Shown: piece by piece, positions 55,155-64,000 of the stretch | How positions within the stretch are numbered: position 1 is the stretch's first letter | Layout of the letters: every line of letters begins with the position of its first letter | Assembly (NCBI RefSeq): GCF_014656395.1 | Contig: NZ_BNCI01000002.1 | Location: forward strand, 372,001-436,000 | From: Kordiimonas sediminis | Lineage (GTDB): Bacteria; Pseudomonadota; Alphaproteobacteria; Sphingomonadales; Kordiimonadaceae | Direction of reading: 5' to 3' | Length of the DNA stretch: 64,000 nucleotides | The notes under the pieces: generated by a model | What the model saw: the letters and a program-made list of their open reading frames with translations, nothing else | Database searches by the model: none | Told to the model about the DNA's origin: nothing | Program-made: the position numbers and the translations under genes

Positions 55155-56579
55155 ATGACAGAAAAAAACCCGGAAATTGACGAAATCGAAGAAGGCACTG
55201 TGGAAGAGGCGGAAAATATTCTGCCAACCAGCGATGTGCATCATTCCCGTGAATTTATGGACACGCTCTCAGAAGCGCTTGAAGAACAGGATGAAAGTCG
55301 GGTTCTTGAGCTTTTTGAAGATATGCACGCTGCGGATATCGCAGACCTTCTGGAGTTTTTGCCGTCGAAAAACAGGCGGACGCTTGTCTCGCTTCTTGGG
55401 GACAAACTCCCACCCGAGCTTTTCATCGAGGTAGAGGGTGAAGCGCAATTTGATCTGTATGAAGCCGTCTCCAACGAACAGATTGCCGATGCTGTAACGG
55501 AACTTGATACCGATGACGCCGTGTATGTCATCGAAGAACTGGATGCTGAAGACAGGGCAGAAGTACTGCGTGCGCTGACTGTGGATGACCGGGCGGCTAT
55601 TGAAGAAAACCTGAGCTACCCTGACGAATCTGCTGGCCGGATGATGCAGCGCGATCTGGTCGCACTGCCGGAGTTTTGGACCGTTGGACAGGCGATTGAC
55701 TTCCTGCGCAGTGAAGACGAATCAATTCCAAGCGATTTTTATGATATTTTTGTTGTCGATCCGGGACATAAGCCTGTTGGGTCGGTGCCATTGTCACGCA
55801 TTATGCGGTCTGCACGTAACATCTCTCTTGGCGAGATCAAAGATGACGATTTGCATCTGGTTGATGTGGCCATGGACAAAGAGGAAGTGGCCTACCGCTT
55901 TACCAAATATCATCTGATTTCAGCGGCTGTTATTGATGCGGCCGGGCGCGTTGTTGGTGTGATCACCGTTGATGATGTGATCGAAGTGATCGAGGATGAG
56001 GCAGAAGAAGACCTGCTCGCACTGGCAGGTGTAAGTAGTGACCTAGGTGTGAATGAAGGCCTGACTGATATTATTAAAAACAGGTTTTTATGGCTGTTTG
56101 TGAATTTGGGAACGGCGGTGATGGCGTCTATCGTCATTGGCCTATTTGAAGGTACGATCGAACAGATGGTAGCGCTGGCTGTGTTGATGCCGATTATTGC
56201 CAGCATGGGCGGCAACGCTGCAACGCAGACCATGACTGTTGCGGTTCGCGCGATTGCCACAAAGGAATTAACGTCCCTGAATGCCATGCGGGTTCTGAAC
56301 CGCGAAGTAATCATTGCGACCGTCAACGGAGCGGCGCTGGCTGTTATTGCAGGGACCATATCCTGGCTATGGTATGACAATATAACCTTGGGGCTTGTTT
56401 TCGCTTTTGCCCTTGTTTTCAACATGATAGTTGCAGGTGCTTGTGGACTGCTGACACCGCTTACTTTAAACAGGTTTGGCATTGATCCTGCGATAGCATC
56501 GTCTGTTTTTGTAACCACTGTGACAGACGTTGTAGGCTTTTTTGTATTTTTGGGCGTTGCCGCCGCAGTTCTCCTTTAA
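55155..56579 (+). CDS. mgtE: Magnesium transporter MgtE
   Basis: The product has 474 residues. The N domain (LEFLPSKNRRTLVSLLGDKL, ending LSYPDESAGRMMQRDLVALP) is followed by two CBS domains (FYDIFVVDPGHKPVGSVPL and VGVITVDDVIEVIEDEAEED) and five TM helices starting LWLFVNLGTAVMASIVIGLF. MPIIASMGGNAATQTMTVAV is the pore and family signature. Mg2+ binding in the cytosolic domains gates the channel. Confidence 0.96.
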   Translation: MTEKNPEIDEIEEGTVEEAENILPTSDVHHSREFMDTLSEALEEQDESRVLELFEDMHAADIADLLEFLPSKNRRTLVSLLGDKLPPELFIEVEGEAQFDLYEAVSNEQIADAVTELDTDDAVYVIEELDAEDRAEVLRALTVDDRAAIEENLSYPDESAGRMMQRDLVALPEFWTVGQAIDFLRSEDESIPSDFYDIFVVDPGHKPVGSVPLSRIMRSARNISLGEIKDDDLHLVDVAMDKEEVAYRFTKYHLISAAVIDAAGRVVGVITVDDVIEVIEDEAEEDLLALAGVSSDLGVNEGLTDIIKNRFLWLFVNLGTAVMASIVIGLFEGTIEQMVALAVLMPIIASMGGNAATQTMTVAVRAIATKELTSLNAMRVLNREVIIATVNGAALAVIAGTISWLWYDNITLGLVFAFALVFNMIVAGACGLLTPLTLNRFGIDPAIASSVFVTTVTDVVGFFVFLGVAAAVLL

Positions 56580-56589
56580 GGCTAAGTGA

Positions 56590-57399
56590 ATGACAAGACG
56601 ATCCGGTACGGTTTTATTGGTTGATGATGAACCTGTGGTATTGCGGATGCAGGCTGCTGGTGTGCGTCAATTTGGGTTTGAAGCCCTGATAGCCGAAAAT
56701 GTCGATGAAGCACTGAGCACGTTGAAATCCTGTGAGGTTGATCTGATTGTCTCTGACGTGCAAATGCCGGGTAAGGGGGGCTTTGATCTGGCGCACATAG
56801 TCACTGACGAAGGGTTAAAGTATATGCCTTTTGTCTTTCTGACCGGTTATGATGATCTGGAAATTGTCAGAAACGGCCTGCGGTACGGTGGTGACGATTT
56901 TATCATTAAGGGGAAATCAATTGACCATGTCCGCCGACGCATTGCATTTTGGATGGCCAGTGGGTTCAGAGAACTGCCACCTGATTTGCGCCGCCGTGCC
57001 CTGGCTGCAGCGAATGCCCTGCGCGGCGATACAGGTACCAGCGTTGAGCATCTGATCGTTACAAACGATTCCATTGGTGTAAGTGTTGGGGCCTTGCTGA
57101 AGGCCGAGATAAAGAGCCTGCCGCCCACATATGGGAAGCGTATGATCGAACGGATCTGTATTTTAGGCCGTGCGAGCAAACTGGTGATTGAACAGTGCAC
57201 AGAAGCTGGCGATTTTGTCAGGTTTCCTGACTATGTTTATCGCAGTATTGTTGAGCTGGGGTATCCTTGGTCGAATGACCTGGCGCCGCTACTGCGATAC
57301 TTTGATGCGCTTGCTGCGGACAAACGTTTTCTGGAAGCTGGTGTCAAACAGCTGTCACTTTGCGAAGAATATGAATGGTTCCAAGGGGATGAAGGCTAG
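56590..57399 (+). CDS. Response regulator with unidentified output domain
   Basis: The product has 269 residues. Receiver domain at about 1-125: VLLVDDEPVV, Asp in DLIVSDVQMPGKGG, Thr in VFLTGYDD, Lys in DFIIKGKSID. The residue after that Lys is Gly, not the usual Pro. The remaining 140 residues are mostly helical and match no DNA-binding domain I know. 10 bp after mgtE, so possibly co-transcribed with it. Confidence 0.8.
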   Translation: MTRRSGTVLLVDDEPVVLRMQAAGVRQFGFEALIAENVDEALSTLKSCEVDLIVSDVQMPGKGGFDLAHIVTDEGLKYMPFVFLTGYDDLEIVRNGLRYGGDDFIIKGKSIDHVRRRIAFWMASGFRELPPDLRRRALAAANALRGDTGTSVEHLIVTNDSIGVSVGALLKAEIKSLPPTYGKRMIERICILGRASKLVIEQCTEAGDFVRFPDYVYRSIVELGYPWSNDLAPLLRYFDALAADKRFLEAGVKQLSLCEEYEWFQGDEG

Positions 57400-57410
57400 A
57401 CCGCCTTTTT

Positions 57411-58259
57411 CTAGATTGCCATATTATCCAATAGTCTGACCTTGCCAAGCCGCGCAACAGCGATCACACGCGCCGGACGGTCCAGTTTTTCCAATACTTC
57501 GAGGGTCTCCGGGTCTACAATGCTGATATAGTCTACCTTCTGGAAGCCAGCCTTGAGCACTGCTTCGGTTGCACGATTTTCTTCTGCGCGAAGATCGCCG
57601 CCTTTTCTGGCATTCGCGCATAATTGCTTCAAGGCTTTATATAAACTATTGGCAATTCTGCGTTCTTCTGGCTCTAGGTAGGCATTGCGGGATGAGGCGG
57701 CCAGACCGTCTTCTTCACGAAAGAGGGGAGCGCCAATAACTTCTGTCGGGATGTTCAGATCGGCAACAAAACGTTTGATGACACAAAGCTGCTGATAGTC
57801 TTTTTCCCCAAAAATGGCGACATCAGGCAGGGCCGCCAACAGAAGTTTGGTGACGATAAGCGCAACGCCGTCGAAGTGACCAGGACGATTTGCGCCTTCA
57901 AGAACAGTGCTTAACCCAGACACAGTTACATTCGTGGAAAATCCATGTCCGTACATTTCCGATGCCGGGGGAGCAAAAACCAGGTCGGCACTGGTCATGG
58001 CCAGTTTTTGGCGGTCGCTGCCTTCCGTTCTGGGATAAGTGTCAAAATCTTCGCCCTCGCCAAACTGCTTGGGGTTCACAAAGATCGAGACGATAACCTT
58101 GTCTACCTTTTTACTAATTTCATGTACAAGAGACAGGTGCCCGTCATGCAGTGCCCCCATCGTAGGTACCAGTCCTACACGGAAACCATTCTGCCGCCAG
58201 TCACTGACAATACGGCGAAGGTCATCAATGGTTCGCACCACCGGGATTACTGCTGTCAT
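57411..58259 (-). CDS. panC: Pantoate-beta-alanine ligase
   Basis: The product has 282 residues. GLVPTMGALHDGHLSLVHEI (HxGH-type motif), SIFVNPKQFGEGEDFDTYPR, GANRPGHFDGVALIVTKLLL and FGEKDYQQLCVIKRFVADLN are present. Makes pantothenate from pantoate, beta-alanine and ATP. panB is not in the window. Convergent with the preceding gene, 12 bp away. Confidence 0.96.
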   Translation of the reverse strand: MTAVIPVVRTIDDLRRIVSDWRQNGFRVGLVPTMGALHDGHLSLVHEISKKVDKVIVSIFVNPKQFGEGEDFDTYPRTEGSDRQKLAMTSADLVFAPPASEMYGHGFSTNVTVSGLSTVLEGANRPGHFDGVALIVTKLLLAALPDVAIFGEKDYQQLCVIKRFVADLNIPTEVIGAPLFREEDGLAASSRNAYLEPEERRIANSLYKALKQLCANARKGGDLRAEENRATEAVLKAGFQKVDYISIVDPETLEVLEKLDRPARVIAVARLGKVRLLDNMAI

Positions 58260-58271
58260 ACTTGATTCTTT

Positions 58272-59228
58272 CTAGGTGTCAGCTTGCACAAGCTGTGCTC
58301 TGTCCAGCACAGCAAAGCCATTATAATTAATCAGGGACACAAGTTCATGTACATAATCCACGCCTAGTTCCGAATAGGCGGCCAATCCGGGGGCAAGTGC
58401 TTCGCCGCGGAGAATTTGCCCTCTTTGCCGAATTTCCTGGCGGCGTTGGCGCAAAGTTTCATAATTTTTATGACGGTTTAGGTTGGTCATGTAACTGATT
58501 ACGCTATCGAGCGGATAATCATAAATTTTGATGGTATGTACTTTGCCGTCTTCCCGCCGTTCAGGCACCATACCTGTGCCGTCCCATGTCCACTGCCCAA
58601 ACAGGGCGTTGCCTTCTTGTGTGAAACGTGCTGTTCCCCAGCCGCTTTCCATCGCTGCCTGCGAAAGCGCAAGTGACGGTGGGATAACATCAATATGATA
58701 CAGGAGGCGGTCTATATCCTTCACTGTTGGTGCCTTGTTGATGTTTACTCGGTACCGGGCTGCGCGTGTGTAGACCCACTTCAGCTCACTCTTCGTTAGA
58801 TGGCCGCCATTTTGGATACGTGTCTGAAAATTTTCAAGAATATCACGTTCAGCGAGAATTATCTCATTCGCCCGCAAAATTAAGGGCAGCACGACACTAG
58901 TGAAAAGTCTTTTCTTTTCAGGGATATGGTCGATTTCAGTCAGCTCTGAAGGTATGTCGGATACAAAAATGCGTGGTACAGAATCCACACTATGAAACTT
59001 TGTGTCGAGAACACGTGATAAACGCTGCATCGAAAGCCGGTCCAGGTCTTTTGGATCAGCATGAGAGAGATAATTTGGTGCGTTTGATTCGAGCACAGCG
59101 GTGCGCGACTGCGTAAGTTGGTAACGCGCTCCCACAAAGGGCATAACTGCAAATATCGCTATTAGAATCAGCGCTTTGAGCGAGTTAATTAAGACTTCTT
59201 TCAAAGACGTTTCCTCATATAAGGTCAC
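58272..59228 (-). CDS. Bax-like glucosaminidase-domain protein
   Basis: The product has 318 residues with an N-terminal anchor (LIAIFAVMPFVGARYQL, about 16-32). Residues about 160-300 are a glucosaminidase domain (LALSQAAMESGWGTARFTQE, then GNALFGQWTWDGTGMVPERR), with the general-acid Glu in AAMESGWG. It likely hydrolyses peptidoglycan in the periplasm. 12 bp before panC; may be co-transcribed with it. Confidence 0.88.
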   Translation of the reverse strand: MTLYEETSLKEVLINSLKALILIAIFAVMPFVGARYQLTQSRTAVLESNAPNYLSHADPKDLDRLSMQRLSRVLDTKFHSVDSVPRIFVSDIPSELTEIDHIPEKKRLFTSVVLPLILRANEIILAERDILENFQTRIQNGGHLTKSELKWVYTRAARYRVNINKAPTVKDIDRLLYHIDVIPPSLALSQAAMESGWGTARFTQEGNALFGQWTWDGTGMVPERREDGKVHTIKIYDYPLDSVISYMTNLNRHKNYETLRQRRQEIRQRGQILRGEALAPGLAAYSELGVDYVHELVSLINYNGFAVLDRAQLVQADT

Positions 59229-59280
59229 AGCACAAATACATCAGACAAAGAAAGTGTACCGAAAATTCACAATCCGTCTA

Positions 59281-59315
59281 TTGACAATTGTCTTGGCGCA
59301 GTCCCTATAAGGGAC
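59281..59315 (+). promoter_or_regulatory. mipZ promoter with dyad over the -10
   Basis: TTGACA (59281-59286) and TATAAG (59306-59311) are 19 bp apart. The 15-bp dyad GTCCCTATAAGGGAC (59301-59315) exactly covers the -10. A repressor there would control mipZ. Confidence 0.45.
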
Positions 59316-59372
59316 CATGCATAGATAGTCGACATCCTATCTTTATTTGTGGCAAAAGTTTGGAGAAAAAGA

Positions 59373-60248
59373 GTGCCAGATGAGGCGCAGGAAACAAATC
59401 AGGACACAAAATCAGTGAAGCTTGATCGTCCCTATTTGATCGTTCTTGGAAACGAAAAGGGTGGTTGCGGAAAATCCACAACAGCCATGCATATTGTTGT
59501 GTCTCTTCTTCGGTCTGGATACCGTGTAGGCACAATTGACCTTGACGCCAGACAGAAGTCATTGACGCGCTACATTGAAAACCGCCGTGCTTTTGCTACG
59601 TCAAAAGGTATTGATCTACCCATGCCGCTAGAAAAAGTTGTGCCGAAATCAGAGCTTCGCAGCGCTGATGACGCTGAGGCTGATGAAAAAGCGCGCTTTG
59701 AGGCTACTTATGTTGATCTGATGGACCATGTTGATGTGATGGTTGTTGACTGCCCCGGTAGTGATACTTATCTGTCCCGCCTGGCGCATACGGCGGCGGA
59801 CACTTTGGTGACACCGGTCAATGACAGTTTTGTTGATCTGGACCTACTGGCTCGCGTCGACGCGGATACCCACAAAATGATCGGCCCCAGCCTTTATGCG
59901 GAAATGGTATGGAAGGCACGGCAACGCCGGTCGGTTGCGGATGGTGGCCATATTGACTGGGTGATCCTGCGGAACCGTGTGGGTAGTTTGCATGCGAAGA
60001 ACAAGGGCAGGGTTGAGAAGGTTCTGAACGAGCTGTCCAAACGCATTGGCATTCGTCATATTCCCGGCTTGGGCGAACGTGTTATATATAGGGAATTGTT
60101 CCTGAAGGGACTTACCTTGATGGACCTGAAGGACTCTGGTGGTCTTGATGGGCGCGGTATGACCATGTCACACGTAGCGGCCCGTCAGGAATTGCGGGCC
60201 TTGATGGATGGTCTTAATCTGCCTTTCCTGAGCGAGCAGGAAGTATAG
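59373..60248 (+). CDS. mipZ: MipZ-like division-site ATPase
   Basis: The product has 291 residues from GTG 59373 (GGAG 7 bp upstream); GTG 59349 would add eight. Deviant Walker A of the ParA/MinD group, NEKGGCGKSTTAMHI, then GTIDLDARQKSLTRYIENR (MipZ signature) and DVMVVDCPGSDTYLSR. In Caulobacter MipZ forms a gradient from the poles with ParB and blocks FtsZ. It is specific to alphaproteobacteria. Followed 4 bp later by a DnaJ-domain gene. Confidence 0.93.
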   Translation: MPDEAQETNQDTKSVKLDRPYLIVLGNEKGGCGKSTTAMHIVVSLLRSGYRVGTIDLDARQKSLTRYIENRRAFATSKGIDLPMPLEKVVPKSELRSADDAEADEKARFEATYVDLMDHVDVMVVDCPGSDTYLSRLAHTAADTLVTPVNDSFVDLDLLARVDADTHKMIGPSLYAEMVWKARQRRSVADGGHIDWVILRNRVGSLHAKNKGRVEKVLNELSKRIGIRHIPGLGERVIYRELFLKGLTLMDLKDSGGLDGRGMTMSHVAARQELRALMDGLNLPFLSEQEV

Positions 60249-60252
60249 ACCG

Positions 60253-60711
60253 ATGATCGGATACTTGCTGTTTGGGTTGATTTTGGCTGGGCTGTTGCTG
60301 CTGTTTCTGCAGTGGTGGGCCAATGCCGAGCTTGAGAGCGCCAAACGGGCCTTTTTCTGGGCAATTTTGCTGATTTGTGGGTTGCTGGCGGCTGTGTTTC
60401 TGGCAGCAGGCAAGGGAATAATTGCCGTTGTGCCAGCGGGATTTGCGCTATGGCGAATGCTAAGTCAGCGCAAAGAGAGTGGCGGGAAGCGCGGCCAGCA
60501 TGGGTCTGGCCAGACCAGCAGTGGCCCCACCAATAGTAGCATGACCTATAATGAAGCGTTTGAAATTCTTGGCTTGAAACCCGGTGCCTCACAAGAAGAA
60601 ATAGAAAAAGCATACAAGCGCCTGATCTCGCTTAACCATCCAGACAAGGGTGGATCAGACTGGATGGCGGGCAAATTGAATGAAGCCCGGCGAATTCTCC
60701 TGGATAAATAG
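60253..60711 (+). CDS. Membrane-anchored DnaJ-domain protein (TIM14-like)
   Basis: The product has 152 residues. Two N-terminal TM helices (MIGYLLFGLILAGLLLLFLQ and FFWAILLICGLLAAVFLAAG) lead to a short linker and a C-terminal J domain (YNEAFEILGLKPGASQEEIE, HPD in ISLNHPDKGGSD). Same order as mitochondrial TIM14/Pam18. It recruits DnaK at the membrane; client unknown. Confidence 0.9.
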   Translation: MIGYLLFGLILAGLLLLFLQWWANAELESAKRAFFWAILLICGLLAAVFLAAGKGIIAVVPAGFALWRMLSQRKESGGKRGQHGSGQTSSGPTNSSMTYNEAFEILGLKPGASQEEIEKAYKRLISLNHPDKGGSDWMAGKLNEARRILLDK

Positions 60712-60871
60712 TCCTACCTGAGCACCCGTGTCCTGTTGTGGGACGTTCCGTAAAGTGTCTTTGGTCTTTCTATCAAGACATGTCTGATTTTTTAGCTATT
60801 TAGCGTTGACCCTACCTTGTCATCCTGACAGGGTACATAGAATTGTTTACCATAATTTTTGAGGGATTTTT

Positions 60872-62251
60872 ATGACTGCCCACAATTTTCACTCCAGTGT
60901 TCTCCGTGAGTATGATGTACGCGGTATTGTTGACGAAACCTTGTCTGTGGAGGATGCGGCGGCACTGGGACGTGCGTACGGGACCCATATCAAGCGCGCT
61001 GGCGGCAGTCGGGTTGCAGTCGGGTATGATGGCCGCGTGTCGTCCCCGGCAATGTCTGATGCGTTGATGGCCGGGATTACGAGCACAGGCGTAGATGTGG
61101 TCTGTGTTGGTATGGGGGCAACGCCTATGCTCTACTACGCAGTATTTGAACTGGATACAGATGGTGGCGTAATGGTGACAGGGTCGCATAATCCGCCAAA
61201 CTATAACGGCTTTAAAATGATGATTGGTAAGAAGCCGTGTTTCGGTGCTGCCATTCAGGCGCTGGGTGCAACCGCTGCGAAAGGCGACTTTGAAACAGGG
61301 GAAGGCACCCGGTCAGAAGAGGATATCTTTGACCGCTATATCGACCGTCTGGCTCGTGATTTTGAAGTTGGAAGTTTCAAGATTGCTTGGGATCCCGCTA
61401 ACGGATCAGCAGGACCAGCGGTTTCTGCGCTGGTGAAACGGTTGCCCGGCGAACATATTGTTATCAATGAAGAAGTCGACGGTACATTCCCGAACCATCA
61501 TGCGGACCCGACAGTTGAAGAAAATCTGGAGCAACTGAAAGACATAGTCCGTGCGGAAGGCTGTGATTTTGGTCTGGCATTTGATGGAGACGGTGACCGT
61601 GTCGGCGCAGTTGACGGGCAGGGCAGAGTTGTGTGGGGTGATCAAATGCTTGCCATCCTTGGGGCTGACCTGTTACAGGAAGTGCCAGGCGCAGCGATTA
61701 TCGCGGATGTGAAGGCAAGTCAGGTTCTGTTTGACCGTATTGATGCGCTGGGCGGCAAGGGTGTGATGTGGAAAACTGGACATTCTCTGATTAAAGCCAA
61801 GATGGTAGAGATGGAAGCCCCTTTGGCCGGGGAAATGTCGGGCCATATTTTCTTCAAGCACAAATTTTACGGCCATGATGACGCCATGTATGCCAGCGTT
61901 CGTTTTATCAATGCAATCGCCAGGCAGGGCGGAGATTTAGCAGCACTGAAGGATGATTTGCCAGCTGCGATCAATACACCTGAACTGCGTTTTGATTGTG
62001 AGGAAGAGCGTAAGTTTGTCGTCATTGATGAGGTGAAAGCGCGCTTGGAGGCCGCAGGCGCTGATATGTCAACGGTTGACGGTGTGCGTGTGAAAACCGA
62101 TGATGGCTGGTGGTTACTGCGTGCATCCAACACGCAAGCAGTACTAGTGGCACGCTGTGAAGCATCCAGTGATGCTGGGCTGAGCCGCTTGAAACAGGCT
62201 TTGGTCGGGGCGCTGAAAGCGTCAGGTATTACACCGCCAGAGGGCCTTTAA
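60872..62251 (+). CDS. Phosphomannomutase/phosphoglucomutase
   Basis: The product has 459 residues. The phosphoserine loop is VTGSHNPPNYNGFK, the metal loop FDGDGDRVGAVD, the sugar loop GEMSGHIFFKHKFYGHDDA and the phosphate loop VKTDDGWWLLRASNTQAV. It interconverts hexose 1- and 6-phosphates (AlgC/ManB type) for LPS and exopolysaccharide. Stands alone. Confidence 0.94.
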   Translation: MTAHNFHSSVLREYDVRGIVDETLSVEDAAALGRAYGTHIKRAGGSRVAVGYDGRVSSPAMSDALMAGITSTGVDVVCVGMGATPMLYYAVFELDTDGGVMVTGSHNPPNYNGFKMMIGKKPCFGAAIQALGATAAKGDFETGEGTRSEEDIFDRYIDRLARDFEVGSFKIAWDPANGSAGPAVSALVKRLPGEHIVINEEVDGTFPNHHADPTVEENLEQLKDIVRAEGCDFGLAFDGDGDRVGAVDGQGRVVWGDQMLAILGADLLQEVPGAAIIADVKASQVLFDRIDALGGKGVMWKTGHSLIKAKMVEMEAPLAGEMSGHIFFKHKFYGHDDAMYASVRFINAIARQGGDLAALKDDLPAAINTPELRFDCEEERKFVVIDEVKARLEAAGADMSTVDGVRVKTDDGWWLLRASNTQAVLVARCEASSDAGLSRLKQALVGALKASGITPPEGL

Positions 62252-62308
62252 CTGAAAAAATATTCAGAAAAAATGGTCTGTTACCCTTTTAGTCATAAAT
62301 TTATGCGT

Positions 62309-62324
62309 TACATTATAAAATGTA
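62309..62324 (+). promoter_or_regulatory. Dyad over the clpS -10 region
   Basis: TACATT and AATGTA (62309-62314 and 62319-62324) form a perfect dyad around ATAA; TATAAA (62314-62319) inside it would serve as the -10. Part of the sequence (GTTACATTAT) is shared with the Xre operator at 20060. Confidence 0.35.
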
Positions 62325-62345
62325 TGATGTTTTTGCGGAGGTGTC

Positions 62346-62687
62346 ATGTCCGATAAAGACAAGGACAAAAAGGATAATGGAACAGGTGGCGGTGCAGGGA
62401 CAGGCGTTCTGACCCGCCCCGAAGCCAAAACCAAAAAACCTTCGATGTATAAAGTCTTGTTACTAAATGACGATTATACGCCGATGGAATTCGTTGTGCA
62501 TATATTGCAGCGATATTTTCGGATGACGATGGAGCAGGCGACCGAGGTCATGCTTCATGTTCATCAACGCGGTGTGGGTGTATGCGGTATATACACTTTT
62601 GAAGTCGCAGAAACCAAAGTCGCACAGGTAATGGCTTTCGCCAAGCAACACGAACATCCATTACAGTGTACGATGGAAAAAGAATAG
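62346..62687 (+). CDS. clpS: ClpS, ClpA adaptor of the N-degron pathway
   Basis: The product has 113 residues. [20 protein letters not shown] (N-degron pocket), [20 protein letters not shown] and the C-terminal [12 protein letters not shown] are standard. The first 30 residues are a disordered, Lys/Gly-rich extension. It delivers N-degron substrates to ClpAP. 67 bp before clpA. Confidence 0.97.
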   Translation: MSDKDKDKKDNGTGGGAGTGVLTRPEAKTKKPSMYKVLLLNDDYTPMEFVVHILQRYFRMTMEQATEVMLHVHQRGVGVCGIYTFEVAETKVAQVMAFAKQHEHPLQCTMEKE

Positions 62688-62754
62688 ATAGTCGAAGGGG
62701 ATACTGCCCCTGAAGCGTCTTATCAAAAAGTAGAAATAATAAGGAATACCAAGA

Positions 62755-64000
62755 GTGCCAAGTTTCTCATCACATCTGGAAGCAACGCTGCACCGCGCAT
62801 TGCATGAAGCCAATGTCCGTCATCATGAGTATGCAACGCTCGAACATCTTTTGTTGTCACTCTTGGATGATCCGGAAGCTGGTGCCGTATTGGTGGCTTG
62901 TGATGTCGATATTGATGAACTGCGGCAGCAGTTGGAATCCTATCTTGACGAAGAATTAAACACGCTGAAGCTTGAAGAAGGTGACGGCATGGAGGCCACC
63001 CCAACGGCTGGATTCCAGCGGGTTGTTCAGCGTGCCTTGCTTCATGTGCAGTCTTCCGGTCGGGAAGAGATGACGGGTGCAAATCTGTTGGTTGCTCTGT
63101 TTTCTGAGCGTGAAAGCCACGCAGTATATTTCCTACAAAGTCAGGATATGACCCGCCTTGATGCCGTTAGCTATATATCGCACGGGATTGCGAAGGCACC
63201 TAATATGTCAGACAACCGTCCGGTCCGCGGCGTTGATGATGAAGATGCGGATGATGACGAACATGATGCAGCTGAAGCAACTCCCGGTAAAGACGGTGGT
63301 GCGCTTGCTGCTTACTGCATCAATTTAAATCAGCGCGCGCTGGACGGTAAAATTGATCCCCTTATTGGACGGGAGAGCGAGCTTGAGCGCGCAATCCAGA
63401 TCTTATGTCGCCGTTCTAAAAATAACCCGCTTCTGGTCGGAGACCCTGGTGTGGGTAAAACTGCGATTGCTGAGGGTTTGGCACGCAGAATTACTGAGAA
63501 AGCGGTTCCAGACGTTTTGCTGGATGCGACTATATATGCGCTGGATATGGGGGCTTTGCTTGCAGGGACCCGCTACCGTGGTGACTTTGAAGAACGATTG
63601 AAATCTGTGGTCAAGGAATTGGAGCAGATTGAAGGTGCGGTTCTGTTTATTGACGAAATTCATACGGTAATCGGTGCAGGGGCCACATCCGGCGGCTCGA
63701 TGGATGCATCAAACCTTCTGAAGCCATCCTTGGCGAATGGGTCAATTCGCTGCATGGGGTCAACGACTTACAAAGAATTCCGCAGTCATTTTGAGAAAGA
63801 CCGGGCGCTGCTACGCAGATTCCAGAAAATTGATGTAACTGAGCCTTCTGTGCCTGATACCATCAAAATTTTGCAGGGCTTGAAGCCATATTTCGAAGAC
63901 CATCATAACGTGCGCTACACGGCGGATGCCATTAAAACGGCGGTTGAACTGTCTGATCGTTATATTTCTGACCGTAAACTGCCGGACAAGGCAATTGATG
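62755..64000 (+). CDS. clpA: ClpA, ATPase of ClpAP (3' end outside the window)
   Basis: The first 415 residues are inside the window, from GTG 62755 (AAGGAATACC upstream). The N domain ([20 protein letters not shown]) binds ClpS. AAA1 follows with Walker [18 protein letters not shown], Walker [14 protein letters not shown] and [20 protein letters not shown]. An acidic linker ([19 protein letters not shown]) joins them. The frame runs off the right edge. Confidence 0.97.
   Translation, partial: MPSFSSHLEATLHRALHEANVRHHEYATLEHLLLSLLDDPEAGAVLVACDVDIDELRQQLESYLDEELNTLKLEEGDGMEATPTAGFQRVVQRALLHVQSSGREEMTGANLLVALFSERESHAVYFLQSQDMTRLDAVSYISHGIAKAPNMSDNRPVRGVDDEDADDDEHDAAEATPGKDGGALAAYCINLNQRALDGKIDPLIGRESELERAIQILCRRSKNNPLLVGDPGVGKTAIAEGLARRITEKAVPDVLLDATIYALDMGALLAGTRYRGDFEERLKSVVKELEQIEGAVLFIDEIHTVIGAGATSGGSMDASNLLKPSLANGSIRCMGSTTYKEFRSHFEKDRALLRRFQKIDVTEPSVPDTIKILQGLKPYFEDHHNVRYTADAIKTAVELSDRYISDRKLPDKAID

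Overview
The window comes from an alphaproteobacterium of roughly 50% GC by eye. The grounds are a MipZ-type division ATPase, an ATP12-type F1-ATPase chaperone, a short ClpS in front of clpA, the propionyl-CoA carboxylase pair, a BaiN-type flavoprotein and the ribosomal gene order. Kordiimonadales or a related order is only a guess.

Layout. 1-3317: an exported DJ-1/PfpI protein with an OmpR-type two-component system, preceded by an 11-bp-period direct repeat that fits autoregulation. 3318-4748: a small decayed island (mobile-element ATPase remnant, large inverted repeat, low-GC orphan gene with an in-frame stop upstream) ending at a tRNA-Thr whose 3' end faces it. 4983-7876: fatty acid desaturase, exported methyltransferase-like protein, acetyltransferase. 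7877-9785: a gene-poor accessory stretch with phased repeats, dyads and a small membrane protein, leading into a promoter, a T-poor hairpin-rich leader and a 33-residue basic peptide ahead of a YtrA-type GntR regulator and its ABC exporter (9900-12079). 12303-18219: chemoreceptor, TorF-like porin, flavoprotein and a very acidic RTX protein. 18361-21719 (minus strand): peroxiredoxin, a small Xre/membrane-protein module with a likely autoregulatory operator, a DUF985 cupin and rlmB.

21818-37557 is the translation core: tRNA-Tyr, tRNA-Gly, tuf, the S10, spc and alpha operons with secY and adk, and rpoA-rplQ. tuf sits behind tRNAs, as E. coli tufB does, yet runs into rpsJ as tufA-linked S10 operons do. 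Hairpins after tuf, rplO and rpoA and a strong promoter before rpsM divide this block.

37573-64000 is mostly housekeeping. It holds a MipA-like outer-membrane protein, a second ABC exporter, a CBS-like histidine kinase, a Deg protease, rarA, a DUF429-like protein and a tightly packed run from crcB to the ATP12 chaperone gene. Then come pccB, a small membrane protein and pccA, followed by acylphosphatase, a lipoprotein, lipB and an orphan short FliN. After tRNA-Leu come mgtE, a response regulator, panC, a Bax-like hydrolase, mipZ, a DnaJ-domain protein, a phosphohexomutase, clpS and the start of clpA, cut by the window edge.

The least ordinary structures are the 9329-9900 promoter, leader and peptide unit, the decayed island next to tRNA-Thr, and the dyad-controlled Xre module.
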